Shown here: piece by piece, positions 9,400-17,870 of the stretch
Layout: each line of letters begins with the position of its first letter
Numbering within the stretch: position 1 is the first letter of the stretch
Source of the DNA: Schaalia hyovaginalis
GTDB lineage: Bacteria > Actinomycetota > Actinomycetes > Actinomycetales > Actinomycetaceae
Assembly: GCF_014208035.1 (NCBI RefSeq)
Contig: NZ_JACHMK010000001.1
Span: 992,001 to 1,056,000, forward strand
Length of the DNA stretch: 64,000 nucleotides
Reading direction: 5' to 3'
Position numbers and translations under genes: made by a program
Notes under the pieces: generated by a model
What the model was told of the DNA's origin: nothing
Seen by the model: only the letters and a program-made list of their open reading frames with translations
The model's database searches: none

Positions 9400-10796
9400 G
9401 ACCCGCACGCATCATCCCCCTCGGGCTCGTGCTCCTCGGAACCGTCTTCCTCGGCGCGGCCGCCCTGACGGACGCCGTCCTGCCCGCGGAACCCGTTCGA
9501 GAGGCGCCCGCCGCCCTCGTCGAAGCGAACGCGAGGAGCGTCGCGCTGGCCTGCCCCACCGGCACCATCGACCCCTTCGACACGACCCGGCGGGCCTTAG
9601 CGGGGATCTGGTCGTCCACGGGACTCGACGCCGGCCATAACGCGCCGGAGACCCTCACCGCCCAAGCCGGAGGGGGAGAGGCGCTGACCATCCCGAGCGC
9701 GATGATCCTCGCGGGCCAGGGGGGCGGCGACCTCCTCGGCCTCACGACCACCGGCTGCGCCGTCCCCTCACTCGACCAATGGCTCGCGATCGGTCCGACC
9801 ACCGTCGGATCCGATGCCGTCCTGCTCCTGTCCAACCCGACGCCGACCCCCTCCCAGGTGACCATCGAGGGTTACGGGGCCCTGGGGCCCCTCGGCGAGG
9901 CGGGCCAGGCCGTCACCGTGCCCGCGAACTCCTCCGTGGCGCTCCTGCCCGCCGGATGGTTCGCAGACGAGGAAAGGCTCGTCCTGCGCGTCCGCGCCGA
10001 CGGCGCAGGCGTCGCAGCCTTCGCGCAGGTATCGAAGATGGACGGGGAGATCCCCAAGGGGACGACCTGGATCCCCTCGACGACGCCGCTCAAGAGCACG
10101 ACGATCCTCGGCGTCGGCGGCGAAGACTCCTCTTCGCTCCTCGTCGCGGTTCCCGGCGAGGAGCCCGCCGCCCTGTCGATCACCCTGCTCACCCCCTCGG
10201 GCCCCCGGGCCCTCGAGGGCGGGGACGTGAGGATCGACGCCAAGGGAGTGCTCTCGATCCCCCTGACCGGCGCCTCGACGGACGCGATCGGGATCCGCAT
10301 CGACTCCGACCAGGCGATCGTCGCGACCGCGATCCAGACCCGGATCGCCGCCGCCTGGCCCGGGTCGCAGGAGCGGCGGGAGGTGATCTCCTCGCTCGTT
10401 CCCGCATCCGCGGTCATGACGGCCGATCTGCCCGGCCTGGCCTCCTTGCGCTCGCTGGTCGATGAGCAGCTCCTGGCCGAACCGCTGCGCGCCACCTCCA
10501 TCGCCACCCCCTCCGGGAGCGGGAGCGTCGACGCTTCCCTGCTCATCGCGAACCCGGCGCCCGAGGGCGGGGCGCCCGTCGCCGTGAGCCTCGGATCCGA
10601 GCGCCTCGACCTTGCAGCAGGCGCTTCGGCGCTGATCCGGCTCGGTGAAGAGGGCGCCCGGCTCCGCGCCGACGGCCCCGTCCGGGCCGCGCTCCTCATC
10701 AGCGTCGAAACCCCCTCGGGCGCACTGCACTCCGCCTGGCCGATCGGCACCGCGGGGCTCGTCGCGCGCGAAGCCGAGGTCCGACTGGGCCCGTGA
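9396..10796 (+). CDS. DUF5719 exported protein
   Basis: A 466-aa protein whose ATG at 9396 overlaps the preceding stop, so it is translationally coupled to the large glycosyltransferase. The N-terminus has a basic start and one hydrophobic segment (IIPLGLVLLGTVFLGAAALT), then a lumenal body of repeated beta-rich segments (LLLSNPTPTPSQVTIEGYG, SLLIANPAPEGGAPVAVSL) typical of DUF5719. No catalytic motif is recognisable. The fixed pairing with the polytopic glycosyltransferase across actinobacteria suggests an accessory or scaffold role outside the membrane, but the function is not established. The gene converges on the zincin-fold gene 4 bp downstream. Confidence 0.8.
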   Translation: MRPARIIPLGLVLLGTVFLGAAALTDAVLPAEPVREAPAALVEANARSVALACPTGTIDPFDTTRRALAGIWSSTGLDAGHNAPETLTAQAGGGEALTIPSAMILAGQGGGDLLGLTTTGCAVPSLDQWLAIGPTTVGSDAVLLLSNPTPTPSQVTIEGYGALGPLGEAGQAVTVPANSSVALLPAGWFADEERLVLRVRADGAGVAAFAQVSKMDGEIPKGTTWIPSTTPLKSTTILGVGGEDSSSLLVAVPGEEPAALSITLLTPSGPRALEGGDVRIDAKGVLSIPLTGASTDAIGIRIDSDQAIVATAIQTRIAAAWPGSQERREVISSLVPASAVMTADLPGLASLRSLVDEQLLAEPLRATSIATPSGSGSVDASLLIANPAPEGGAPVAVSLGSERLDLAAGASALIRLGEEGARLRADGPVRAALLISVETPSGALHSAWPIGTAGLVAREAEVRLGP

Positions 10797-10800
10797 GGCC

Positions 10801-11220
10801 CTACCTCAAGGCGTCGTCGATCTCGTCGGGGCCGAGCGCGATGACGTGCGAAATGCGCTCGACGAGGACGCGCCGCACCGCCTCCGCGTAATCCCCGCCC
10901 TCGGAACGCAGCACGATCGGCAAGCGGTAGACCACGATCCGATCGGAAAGGCCGCGGCGCCGATCCGCGAAGAACACGCGGGCGAGCACTTCGGAATGAT
11001 CCTCCCACGGGGCCGGATCGGAGGGCGGGACGTCCTCGGTGGCGAACTCGATCCGCGCAACCGCCGGCCACCTGCGCGTCAACTCATCGACGATCGTCCC
11101 CACGAGCTCGTCGAAGGCCTCCCGGCGGGTCCGCCATGCGGGAGTGCCCGGGAAGAAGAGGGGGCCTCGGGGGCCGCGGCCGTGACGGTCGCGCGCGGGA
11201 CGATGAATAGCAAGGGGCAC
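10801..11220 (-). CDS. zincin-fold 'metallopeptidase family' protein without HExxH
   Basis: A 139-aa protein placed in the minimal zincin family (PF06262) by layout and gene neighbourhood, next to DUF3499 as in mycobacteria. Where active members carry HExxHxxG near the C-terminus, this one reads VERISHVIALGPDEID. Only one histidine of the expected site remains, so metal binding and peptidase activity are doubtful. The first ~20 residues are basic and proline-rich. The GTG at 11218-11220 is supported by a TAGGCT hexamer 6 nt upstream, a leaderless arrangement. It could be a structural or regulatory pseudoenzyme. Confidence 0.7.
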   Translation of the reverse strand: MPLAIHRPARDRHGRGPRGPLFFPGTPAWRTRREAFDELVGTIVDELTRRWPAVARIEFATEDVPPSDPAPWEDHSEVLARVFFADRRRGLSDRIVVYRLPIVLRSEGGDYAEAVRRVLVERISHVIALGPDEIDDALR

Positions 11221-11226
11221 CCGCCC

Positions 11227-11232
11227 AGCCTA
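11227..11232 (-). promoter_or_regulatory. leaderless-type -10 of the zincin-fold gene
   Basis: TAGGCT on the minus strand lies 6 nt before the GTG at 11220, with no ribosome-binding site between. Confidence 0.6.
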
Positions 11233-11281
11233 GCGAGGTGACGCACCGAACGCTCAATCGCAAGGCGCGCCCGCCGTGCCG

Positions 11282-11287
11282 TACTCT
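11282..11287 (+). promoter_or_regulatory. leaderless-type -10 of the DUF3499 gene
   Basis: TACTCT ends 6 nt before the GTG at 11294. This supports that GTG over the in-frame GTG at 11276, which would place the hexamer inside the coding region. Confidence 0.6.
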
Positions 11288-11293
11288 GGTCCA

Positions 11294-11770
11294 GTGATTT
11301 CGGCCAGACACTGCTCCAAGCCCGGGTGCCAGCGCCCCGGCGTTGCGACGCTCACCTACGACTACTCCGACTCGACGGTCGTCCTGGGACCCCTCGCAAC
11401 GGTCGCCGAACCCAATGCCTACGATCTCTGCGACATTCACGCCCAGCAGCTCACCGCGCCGAAGGGATGGCAGGTCGTCCGGCTCCAAACGCATTTCGAG
11501 CCTGCCGCTCCCACGGGCGACGACCTGCTCGCCCTCGTCGACGCCGTGAGACGCGCGGCCAGCGAAACCCCCGAAACCGACAAGGCGGCCCGTCCGGCCG
11601 CGCAAGCGGCTCCCCAGCCGGGCCGGGCCGGGGAGCCCGAGCGGGGGCCCTTCGCCCCCACCCGGGCGCGGGCCGCCGAAGACAACCCCCTCGATCCCGA
11701 GTCGGCCTTCGCGAAGCGGCGCGCCCGCTTCCGGGTCATCGACGCCGAAGGGCCGGAATCGCAGGACTAG
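11294..11770 (+). CDS. DUF3499 zinc-ribbon-like protein
   Basis: A 158-aa protein of the actinobacterial DUF3499 family. The conserved N-terminal ~60 residues contain the cysteine pair of CSKPGC, the block ATLTYDYSDSTVVLGPLAT and a second metal-ligand cluster, LCDIHAQQLTAPKGW. This suggests a small zinc-ribbon fold. The C-terminal half is low-complexity, charged and proline/alanine-rich. The function is unknown. The start is GTG 11294, chosen from the TACTCT hexamer 6 nt upstream and the family's usual N-terminus. It converges with the next gene so closely that the two stop codons share the tetranucleotide CTAG at 11767-11770. Confidence 0.8.
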   Translation: MISARHCSKPGCQRPGVATLTYDYSDSTVVLGPLATVAEPNAYDLCDIHAQQLTAPKGWQVVRLQTHFEPAAPTGDDLLALVDAVRRAASETPETDKAARPAAQAAPQPGRAGEPERGPFAPTRARAAEDNPLDPESAFAKRRARFRVIDAEGPESQD

Positions 11771-12888
11771 GAGCCCATCGGGGAGCGGCCGGCCGCACTC
11801 GCCCGCGCAGCCGCGAGGACAGGGGCCAGGCCCTCGGTCCGCATCCTCTCGTCGGTGTACATGAGCACCGTGCACGCCACTTGAACCGGGATCGCGATGC
11901 CCGCGAGCACCACCGTCAAGCCGCTGGCCGCGCCGTCGAACACCGGGGAGTTCAGGAGCATCATGATGCTCGTCATCACCCCGGTGACCGCCCCGACCAG
12001 GACGCCGACAAGGGTGTTGACCACCAGGATCATCAGGAGGTAGCGCCCGAGCAGGCGGGCGAAAGCGCCCCTGGTCAACGCCCACGATCGTGAGATCGAC
12101 TCCACGGGCCCGCGCTCCTCCAGGACGCAGGCGATCGGCGCGAAGAACAGCCGGACGGCGAGGGCGACGAGCGCGGCGAAGGACACGGCGATGATGACGA
12201 GGCACACGAGAGCGAGCATGATCATCCAGGCGAAGACGGAGCCCTCGAACTCAGGGGCCAGGGCCAGGACCCCGAAGACTGCCGTCAGGATGAGCACGGT
12301 CATGAGCGCGACGAAGGCGAAGGACAGCAGGCAGATGAGGAGGGTCGTCCCCAGCAGGGGCGCGAGGCGCGGCCGCAGCCGGTCCCAGGTCTCGCGCGCC
12401 GTCGGCCTGCGACCGATCACCGCATCGGCGACCGCGAGCGACAGCATCCCGGTGAGCAGGACGGACGCGAGGATCGAGAGGATGAGGGTGAGTGCGAAGA
12501 AGGACAGGGAGGGGACGAGGACGCCGCTGAGACCCCCGAGGAGATCGGCGCCGCTCGAAACGACGAACGCGTGCTCGACGAGGCGGAGCGCCCGGGACAC
12601 GCCCGCGACCTGAATGCCCGTTGCCGCCCCGACGAGGGCCATCACGCAGGCGGTCAGGCCGAGATGGAGCAGCGGGTTGGCGCGAATCGCGTTCAGCGTG
12701 CCCGAGAAGATATCCGCGATCGACAGGGGGCGGAGCGGAATGATCCCCGAGGATTCCGGCTCCCCCGCCTCGGGAGAGGCCGAGGGCGTCCAGCCGAAAG
12801 AGGCCCCCGGAGGCACCGCCGGCCCCCAGCCCGGCGCCCCCTCGACGTGATACGAGTCGTTCAGCGGGTGGATCTGCGGATCGGTCAC
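11767..12888 (-). CDS. polytopic membrane protein, GPDP membrane-domain-like
   Basis: A 373-aa integral membrane protein. The first ~50 residues are cytoplasmic and proline/glycine-rich, then PLSIADIFSGTLNAIRANP leads into about six hydrophobic helices. A conserved segment, ERGPVESISRSWALTRGAF, sits between helices 4 and 5. This pattern is found in actinobacterial proteins annotated as glycerophosphoryl diester phosphodiesterase membrane domain proteins; no catalytic GDPD domain is present. The function is unknown. The start is GTG at 12886-12888, preceded by GGAAGGA. It is divergent from mtrA. Confidence 0.7.
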   Translation of the reverse strand: MTDPQIHPLNDSYHVEGAPGWGPAVPPGASFGWTPSASPEAGEPESSGIIPLRPLSIADIFSGTLNAIRANPLLHLGLTACVMALVGAATGIQVAGVSRALRLVEHAFVVSSGADLLGGLSGVLVPSLSFFALTLILSILASVLLTGMLSLAVADAVIGRRPTARETWDRLRPRLAPLLGTTLLICLLSFAFVALMTVLILTAVFGVLALAPEFEGSVFAWMIMLALVCLVIIAVSFAALVALAVRLFFAPIACVLEERGPVESISRSWALTRGAFARLLGRYLLMILVVNTLVGVLVGAVTGVMTSIMMLLNSPVFDGAASGLTVVLAGIAIPVQVACTVLMYTDERMRTEGLAPVLAAARASAAGRSPMGS

Positions 12889-13019
12889 GACAGTCCTTCC
12901 TGGTCCGGGTCGCCCTCAGTCTTGCGCATGGGCAGCGGGGTGTCCACGGGGAGCGGCCCGGGGCTTCCCGCCTCTGGGTCGGACAAGTCCGCGAGTCTGC
13001 CCCCGCGATCACGCAATTC

Positions 13020-13036
13020 GTGACACTATCGTGACA
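13020..13036 (+). promoter_or_regulatory. tandem direct repeat on the mtrA start, possible MtrA site
   Basis: GTGACA at 13020-13025 and GTGACA at 13031-13036 are separated by 5 bp, an 11-bp period. This is the usual architecture of OmpR/PhoB-family response-regulator sites. The second copy ends on the A of the mtrA ATG and the pair covers a possible -10 (GACACT, 13022-13027). Autoregulation by MtrA is inferred. Confidence 0.5.
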
Positions 13037-13716
13037 TGAATTCGCGGATCCTCGTCGTCGACGACGATGCGGCGCTCGCCGAGATGATCGGAATCGTCCT
13101 CGGGGCTGAGGGCTTCGCCGTCGACACCTGCCCGGACGGCTCCCTCGCCCTCGACGCCTTCCATCGGAGCACGCCCGATCTCGTTCTGCTCGACCTCATG
13201 CTGCCCGGACTCGACGGCATCGAGGTGTGCCGCCTCATCCGACGTGAATCCGACGTTCCGATCGTCATGCTCACGGCCCGTTCGGATACGGCGGACGTGG
13301 TCGCGGGCCTCGAAGCGGGCGCGGACGACTACGTGCCCAAGCCCTTCAAGCCGAAGGAGCTCATCGCGCGCATCCGAGCCCGTCTGCGCGGCCGCGAGGA
13401 ATCGGGGGACGCGCGCCTCGTCCTCGGCGACCTCGTGATCGACGTGCCCGGGCACGCCGTCCATCGGGGCCCGGAGCCGATCGCCCTCACGCCCCTCGAA
13501 TTCGATCTGCTCGTGGCCCTCGGCAGCGCGCCCTGGAAGGTCTTCACCCGCGAAGAGCTGCTCGAGAGGGTGTGGGGCTACAGGCACGCGGCCGACACAC
13601 GACTCGTGAACGTCCACGTCCAAAGGCTCCGCTCGAAGATCGAACGGGATCCGGAGAACCCCGAGATCGTCGTCACCGTCAGGGGCGTCGGGTACCGTGC
13701 GGGAACAGGGGCCTGA
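13036..13716 (+). CDS. mtrA: response regulator MtrA
   Basis: A 226-aa OmpR-family response regulator. The receiver domain has acidic residues D9 and D10, phosphoacceptor D53 in LLDLMLPGLDG, T80 and K102 (VPKPFKPKEL). The C-terminal winged helix has LTPLEFDLLVALGSAPWKVF and the recognition segment TRLVNVHVQRLRSKIE. With MtrB it forms the conserved actinobacterial two-component system controlling wall metabolism, division and osmotic response. GACACT lies 8 nt before the ATG and no ribosome-binding site is seen, so the transcript may be leaderless. mtrB begins 20 nt before the mtrA stop. Confidence 0.95.
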   Translation: MNSRILVVDDDAALAEMIGIVLGAEGFAVDTCPDGSLALDAFHRSTPDLVLLDLMLPGLDGIEVCRLIRRESDVPIVMLTARSDTADVVAGLEAGADDYVPKPFKPKELIARIRARLRGREESGDARLVLGDLVIDVPGHAVHRGPEPIALTPLEFDLLVALGSAPWKVFTREELLERVWGYRHAADTRLVNVHVQRLRSKIERDPENPEIVVTVRGVGYRAGTGA

Positions 13717-15352
13717 ATCGGGAGGGCGCGCGCGCTCGGTCCCGTCACGGCGCCTGCTCGCCCCGCTCGTCGGCGCGTGGAAGCGCTCCCGCGTCGGAGC
13801 CCGCCTCCTCTCATCGAAGCCCGCCTCCGCCGTGCGCAGGTCCTTGTCCATCCGCTCGGCCCTCGCGGTCACCGCCGCCGCGCTGGCGCTCATGTCGGTC
13901 TTCGCGCTCACCGTCTCGGCGCAACTGCGCACCTCCGCATTCGAATCCCGCAAGGACCTGGTCCTCGACGACGCGGCGGTCCGATTCTCCTCGGCCCGGC
14001 AGACATTCGATCAATCGACGGCGAGCACCCCCGATCAGGTTCAGGAAACGGCCCGACAGGTCGTCGAATCGATCCGCTCCTCGGCCGCGGGCGCGGGCGC
14101 CGTCTCAGTCGCACTCCTCCGCTCGCCCGATTCCCTCACCTCCTTCCGCATCAACCAGATCGTCGACGCCGACGTCCTCGACCTCATCGACCGCACCATG
14201 AGGCAAGCTGTCCGCGACTCCGGCTCCGCGCAATGGCAGTCCGTCTCGATCCGCCTCAGCGACTCCTCCGGGGCCCCCGGGATCCTCGTCGGGATGGAGG
14301 TCGAAATCCCCAGGGCCGGCCCGCACGAGCTCTACATCGTCTACTCCCTCGCCTCGGACCAGCGCCAGGTCGACATGGCGATGCGGGTCCTCCTCGTCGC
14401 GGCGATCCCCATCGTCCTCGGCCTCCCGCTCGCCGTGTTCTGGATGCTCTACAAATTCCTCCTCCCGGTGCGCCGCACGGCCGACGCCGCCAAGCACCTC
14501 GCCTCGGGGGACCTCGACGCGCGAGTCGACGTCCACGGCGAAGACGAGATGGCGGACCTGTCCCGCGCCTTCAACGACATGGCGGCCTCCCTGCAGGACA
14601 AGATCGAGGAATACGACGAACTCTCCCAACTCCAGCAGCGCTTCGTCTCGGACGTGTCGCACGAACTGCGCACGCCGCTGACGACGATCCGCATGGCCGA
14701 CTCGATCATCTGGGACAATCGCGAATCGCTCCCGGCTGCCGCGAAGCGCTCGGCGGAACTCCTCCACGAGCAGACCGACCGCATGGACTCGCTCTTCACC
14801 GATCTTCTCGAGATCTCCCGCTACGACGCGAGATCGGCCGATCTCGCCGCGGAGCTCACCGATCTGCGCGCCGTCGTCGCGAAGGTCGTGAAGGCCAACG
14901 CCGAACTCGCCCAGCGACTGGGGGTCGAAGTGACGGTCCGCGAGCCCGATCACCGCTGCGCCGCATCCATCGATGCGCGTCGGATCGAACGCGTCCTGAG
15001 GAACCTCCTCGTGAACGCCCTCGAGTTCGCCGACCGGACCAGCGTCGACATCACCATCGCCCAGAACGAGGAGGCGGTCGCCGTGCGCGTGCGCGACCAC
15101 GGGGTCGGCATGACCGAGGAGACGGCGGCCCGCGTCTTCGACCGCTTCTACCGGGCCGACGCCTCGCGCAAGCGCACCACGGGCGGCACGGGCCTGGGCC
15201 TGTCGATCGCCGCCGAGGACGTCGCACTGCACGGGGGGATCCTGACGGCTCGGGGAGAGCCCGGCAACGGCTCCTCCTTCCTCATGACGATCCCGAAAGA
15301 ACCCGGGGCCCCCATCGGACCGGGGCCGCTCGGCCTGTGGGAGGACGCATGA
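13697..15352 (+). CDS. mtrB: sensor histidine kinase MtrB
   Basis: A 551-aa membrane sensor kinase starting at a GTG inside the end of mtrA. A first transmembrane helix lies near residues 54-75 (ALAVTAAALALMSVFALTVS), then an extracellular domain of ~150 residues, and a second helix at about 230-252. A HAMP domain follows. The HisKA domain has the phosphoacceptor H322 in SDVSHELRTPLTT. The ATPase domain has the N box NLLVNALEFA and the G boxes DHGVGMTE and GGTGLGLSIA. It would phosphorylate MtrA. Its stop overlaps the lpqB start by 4 nt. Confidence 0.94.
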   Translation: MREQGPESGGRARSVPSRRLLAPLVGAWKRSRVGARLLSSKPASAVRRSLSIRSALAVTAAALALMSVFALTVSAQLRTSAFESRKDLVLDDAAVRFSSARQTFDQSTASTPDQVQETARQVVESIRSSAAGAGAVSVALLRSPDSLTSFRINQIVDADVLDLIDRTMRQAVRDSGSAQWQSVSIRLSDSSGAPGILVGMEVEIPRAGPHELYIVYSLASDQRQVDMAMRVLLVAAIPIVLGLPLAVFWMLYKFLLPVRRTADAAKHLASGDLDARVDVHGEDEMADLSRAFNDMAASLQDKIEEYDELSQLQQRFVSDVSHELRTPLTTIRMADSIIWDNRESLPAAAKRSAELLHEQTDRMDSLFTDLLEISRYDARSADLAAELTDLRAVVAKVVKANAELAQRLGVEVTVREPDHRCAASIDARRIERVLRNLLVNALEFADRTSVDITIAQNEEAVAVRVRDHGVGMTEETAARVFDRFYRADASRKRTTGGTGLGLSIAAEDVALHGGILTARGEPGNGSSFLMTIPKEPGAPIGPGPLGLWEDA

Positions 15353-17010
15353 AACGCCTCCTCGCCCTCGCCCTCGCCCTCCTGCTCCTCACGGGGTGCA
15401 CCTCCCTGCCGGACGCCTCCGCCCCGCAGCCCTTCGACGTGTCGATCCCCGATTCCGCGCCGATCCAACTCGCGGCGGACGGTCCGTCCCCCGACTCCGA
15501 TCCGAGCACCCTCGTCACGGACTTCCTCCTCGCATGCGCCGCGGGCGCGAACGACGATTTCGCCACGGCGCGCCTCTTCCTCACCTCGGGGAGCGCCCAG
15601 GAATGGAATCCGGCGGAGCAAGTCCTCATCTACGACACGGCGACGCGCCCCCTCGTCAAGAGCGGGGCGGAGGACGGGGACCGCGTCTCAGTGACCGTCA
15701 GCGCCCAGGGCGTGGCCTCCGTCGACGCCAACGGCATCCTGACGCGCAGCACCGACTCCCAGATCACCGCGAGCCTCGCCCTCGTCAAGGAGAACGGGCA
15801 GTGGCGGATCGACGCCCCCGAGAACGCCTACATCATCTCCCAGGCCTCCTTCAGCGCCTCGTACGAGTTGACGAACCTCTACTTCCCCGCAACGACGGGG
15901 GACGCCCTCGTCCCCGATCCGCGCTGGTACCCGTCGAGGCGCCTGTCCACGCACCTCCTCAAGGGCCTCGTCGGCGGGCCCGAGAAGGGGATCTCCCAGG
16001 CGGTCACCAACGCGATCCCCGGTGGGACGACCATCCCCTCCCAGGGGATCGAGGTGCGCGAAGGAGTCGCCAGCGTCTCCCTAGAAGCGCCCGTCCCCGA
16101 GAGCTCCACGGCCCGATCCCTCCTCCACTGGCAGATCGCGCGCACCCTGGCCCAGGACGCCTCGATCTCCGCGGTGGAACTGAAGGTCTCGGGGATCGAC
16201 CTCAGCGACTCGCCCCTGCCCGAGGGACCCGCCTTCTCCCTCGACACGCGAGTCGGGCTCAATGAGAGCGCGATCGGCACGATTTCGGCGATGACGGTGG
16301 TCCCCCTCAACCTCGCCGAACAGCCTCTCGAGGGGGCGGGCTCCCCGGCGATGTCCCCGGTCACTCACGACCTCGTCGCGTGGCGGCACGAGGGCGAGCT
16401 GCGCATCGAAAAAGGCGGGGCGGAACCCGAGAGCGCCCGGGTGGCGCACCAGTCCTCGGGAGCGCCCTCGATCGACCGATTCGGCTACGTCTGGGCCGCA
16501 GCGTCGGCGGGAGCGATCGCCGCGCGCTCGGACGGGTCGGTCATCGAAGTCCCCGTTGAAGGGGGCGAGGACGTCCCCGTCCGCTCGGTCGCGATCTCGC
16601 CCGACGGGGCGAGGGCCCTCATCGTCCGCGAGGGCGAAGAAGGCGGCGCGCTGTGGATCGGCGCCGTCCTGCGGGATACCGAGGGGGCGCCCCGCAGCAT
16701 CGTCGGACTCGAGTCGGGCGGCTCCTACGCGACGGGCGTGATCGACGCGGCCTGGACGGACGGCACCTCCTTCGTGGTCGCCGTCGCCCGCGCGGATGAG
16801 GCTCGCGGAGGCGGGAGCGGCCTCATCGACGTCGACCTGGGGGGATTCGGATCGGCGATCTCCACCCCCGAGGACATCGTTTCGCTGAGCGCCGGCTCAT
16901 CGGCGATGAATCTGTGCATGCTCGACTCGCGCGGGGGAGTCCACTGCCGATCCGGGGCGCTCTGGCAGGACGTGCCCGCGACCTTCAAGGAGATCCGCTT
17001 CCCCGGATGA
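15349..17010 (+). CDS. lpqB: lipoprotein LpqB
   Basis: A 553-aa secreted lipoprotein with the lipobox LLTGC, cysteine at residue 17. LpqB is known to act with MtrB on the outer face of the membrane and influences MtrA phosphorylation. An N-terminal sporulation/germination-like (GerMN) domain covers roughly residues 55-310, including VREGVASVSLEAPVPE. The C-terminal half is a beta-propeller-like region with segments such as VRSVAISPDGARALIV. The ATG at 15349 overlaps the mtrB stop as ATGA, implying coupling. The length is normal for the family. Confidence 0.93.
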   Translation: MKRLLALALALLLLTGCTSLPDASAPQPFDVSIPDSAPIQLAADGPSPDSDPSTLVTDFLLACAAGANDDFATARLFLTSGSAQEWNPAEQVLIYDTATRPLVKSGAEDGDRVSVTVSAQGVASVDANGILTRSTDSQITASLALVKENGQWRIDAPENAYIISQASFSASYELTNLYFPATTGDALVPDPRWYPSRRLSTHLLKGLVGGPEKGISQAVTNAIPGGTTIPSQGIEVREGVASVSLEAPVPESSTARSLLHWQIARTLAQDASISAVELKVSGIDLSDSPLPEGPAFSLDTRVGLNESAIGTISAMTVVPLNLAEQPLEGAGSPAMSPVTHDLVAWRHEGELRIEKGGAEPESARVAHQSSGAPSIDRFGYVWAAASAGAIAARSDGSVIEVPVEGGEDVPVRSVAISPDGARALIVREGEEGGALWIGAVLRDTEGAPRSIVGLESGGSYATGVIDAAWTDGTSFVVAVARADEARGGGSGLIDVDLGGFGSAISTPEDIVSLSAGSSAMNLCMLDSRGGVHCRSGALWQDVPATFKEIRFPG

Positions 17011-17114
17011 GCAGGACCCGGCGCCTTCATCCAGGGGCGTCGGGATCGCCGGCCCGTCCACAGGCGCCCCCGCCCCGCGCCGCCCAGGACGCATCCCGGT
17101 GCGAGCATCGGGGC

Positions 17115-17819
17115 ATGACCGCGACGCTCCTCAGGGCCGCTCAGGGGCTCCTGTGGCCGACCCAGTGCTTCGGCTGCGGGGCCTGGGACGAAGTCGTGTG
17201 CCCCGCCTGCGCGGCGCTCGCCAGGAGGCCGCCCGTCGTCGGCCTCCTCGAGGACGCGCCCCGGGCGGGCGAGTCGATCCCCCTCATCGCCTCCGGCGCG
17301 TACGAGGGCGAGCTCCGCTCGATCCTGCTCGCGGCGAAGCACTCGCCCGCGTTCGACGGGAGTGCCTTCCTCGAGGAAGCCGGTTTCACCCTCGGCCGCG
17401 CGCTCGCGGGCATCGTCGCCCTCCGGGAGGGGGAGGATCCCCGCTCGGGCGAGCCGTGGTGGGTCGTTCCCGCGCCTCCGAGCTGGAAACGCCGGCTGGC
17501 GGGGACTCGGGTGACGGACGTGCTCGCGCGCGGCGTCGCGCGCGGCCTCGCCTGCGCGAGCGGCGCCCGCGTCCTCGTCGTCGATGCGATCGCCGTGAGG
17601 ATCGGCGCCCATTCGCAGGCCGGCAGGGGAGGGGCGGCGCGAAGACGGGGGCGCGAGGGGATCATGCGGGCCCGAGTCCGCCTGCCCGATCCGGGCAGGA
17701 TCATCCTCGTCGACGACGTCATCACGACCGGTGCGACTCTGAGGGAGCTTACGCGGGTGTGCGCAGGAGCCCGGGCCGGGGCCGTTCTCGCGCAGGCGGG
17801 GGCGGGTCGCAGCAGGTGA
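17115..17819 (+). CDS. comF: ComF-family phosphoribosyltransferase
   Basis: A 234-aa protein of the ComF/GntX family. The N-terminus carries a zinc-ribbon-like set of cysteines (CFGCGAW, CPAC). The C-terminal type I phosphoribosyltransferase motif is IILVDDVITTGATL at about residues 196-209. In naturally competent bacteria ComF helps DNA uptake; elsewhere its role is unclear. The ATG at 17115 gives a family-typical length. An in-frame ATG at 17007 overlaps the lpqB stop (ATGA) with AAGGAG 14 nt upstream, and would add 36 basic, proline-rich residues. That coupling leaves the start uncertain. Confidence 0.85.
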   Translation: MTATLLRAAQGLLWPTQCFGCGAWDEVVCPACAALARRPPVVGLLEDAPRAGESIPLIASGAYEGELRSILLAAKHSPAFDGSAFLEEAGFTLGRALAGIVALREGEDPRSGEPWWVVPAPPSWKRRLAGTRVTDVLARGVARGLACASGARVLVVDAIAVRIGAHSQAGRGGAARRRGREGIMRARVRLPDPGRIILVDDVITTGATLRELTRVCAGARAGAVLAQAGAGRSR

Positions 17820-17835
17820 AAGGAATGCGCATCCT

Positions 17836-17864
17836 ATGACGCGCATCACGTTCTGGGGTAGACT
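17836..17864 (+). promoter_or_regulatory. candidate promoter of hpf
   Basis: ATGACG at 17836-17841 is followed after 17 bp by TAGACT at 17859-17864; each matches the sigma-A consensus in four of six positions. The start would be near 17871, giving a leader of about 148 nt. Confidence 0.5.
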
Positions 17865-17870
17865 CCTCCC

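Noticed and set aside
13777..15348. Upstream extension of the lpqB frame through mtrB
   Set aside because: The translation is arginine/proline-rich shadow of mtrB; the lipoprotein signal at 15349 fixes the true start.
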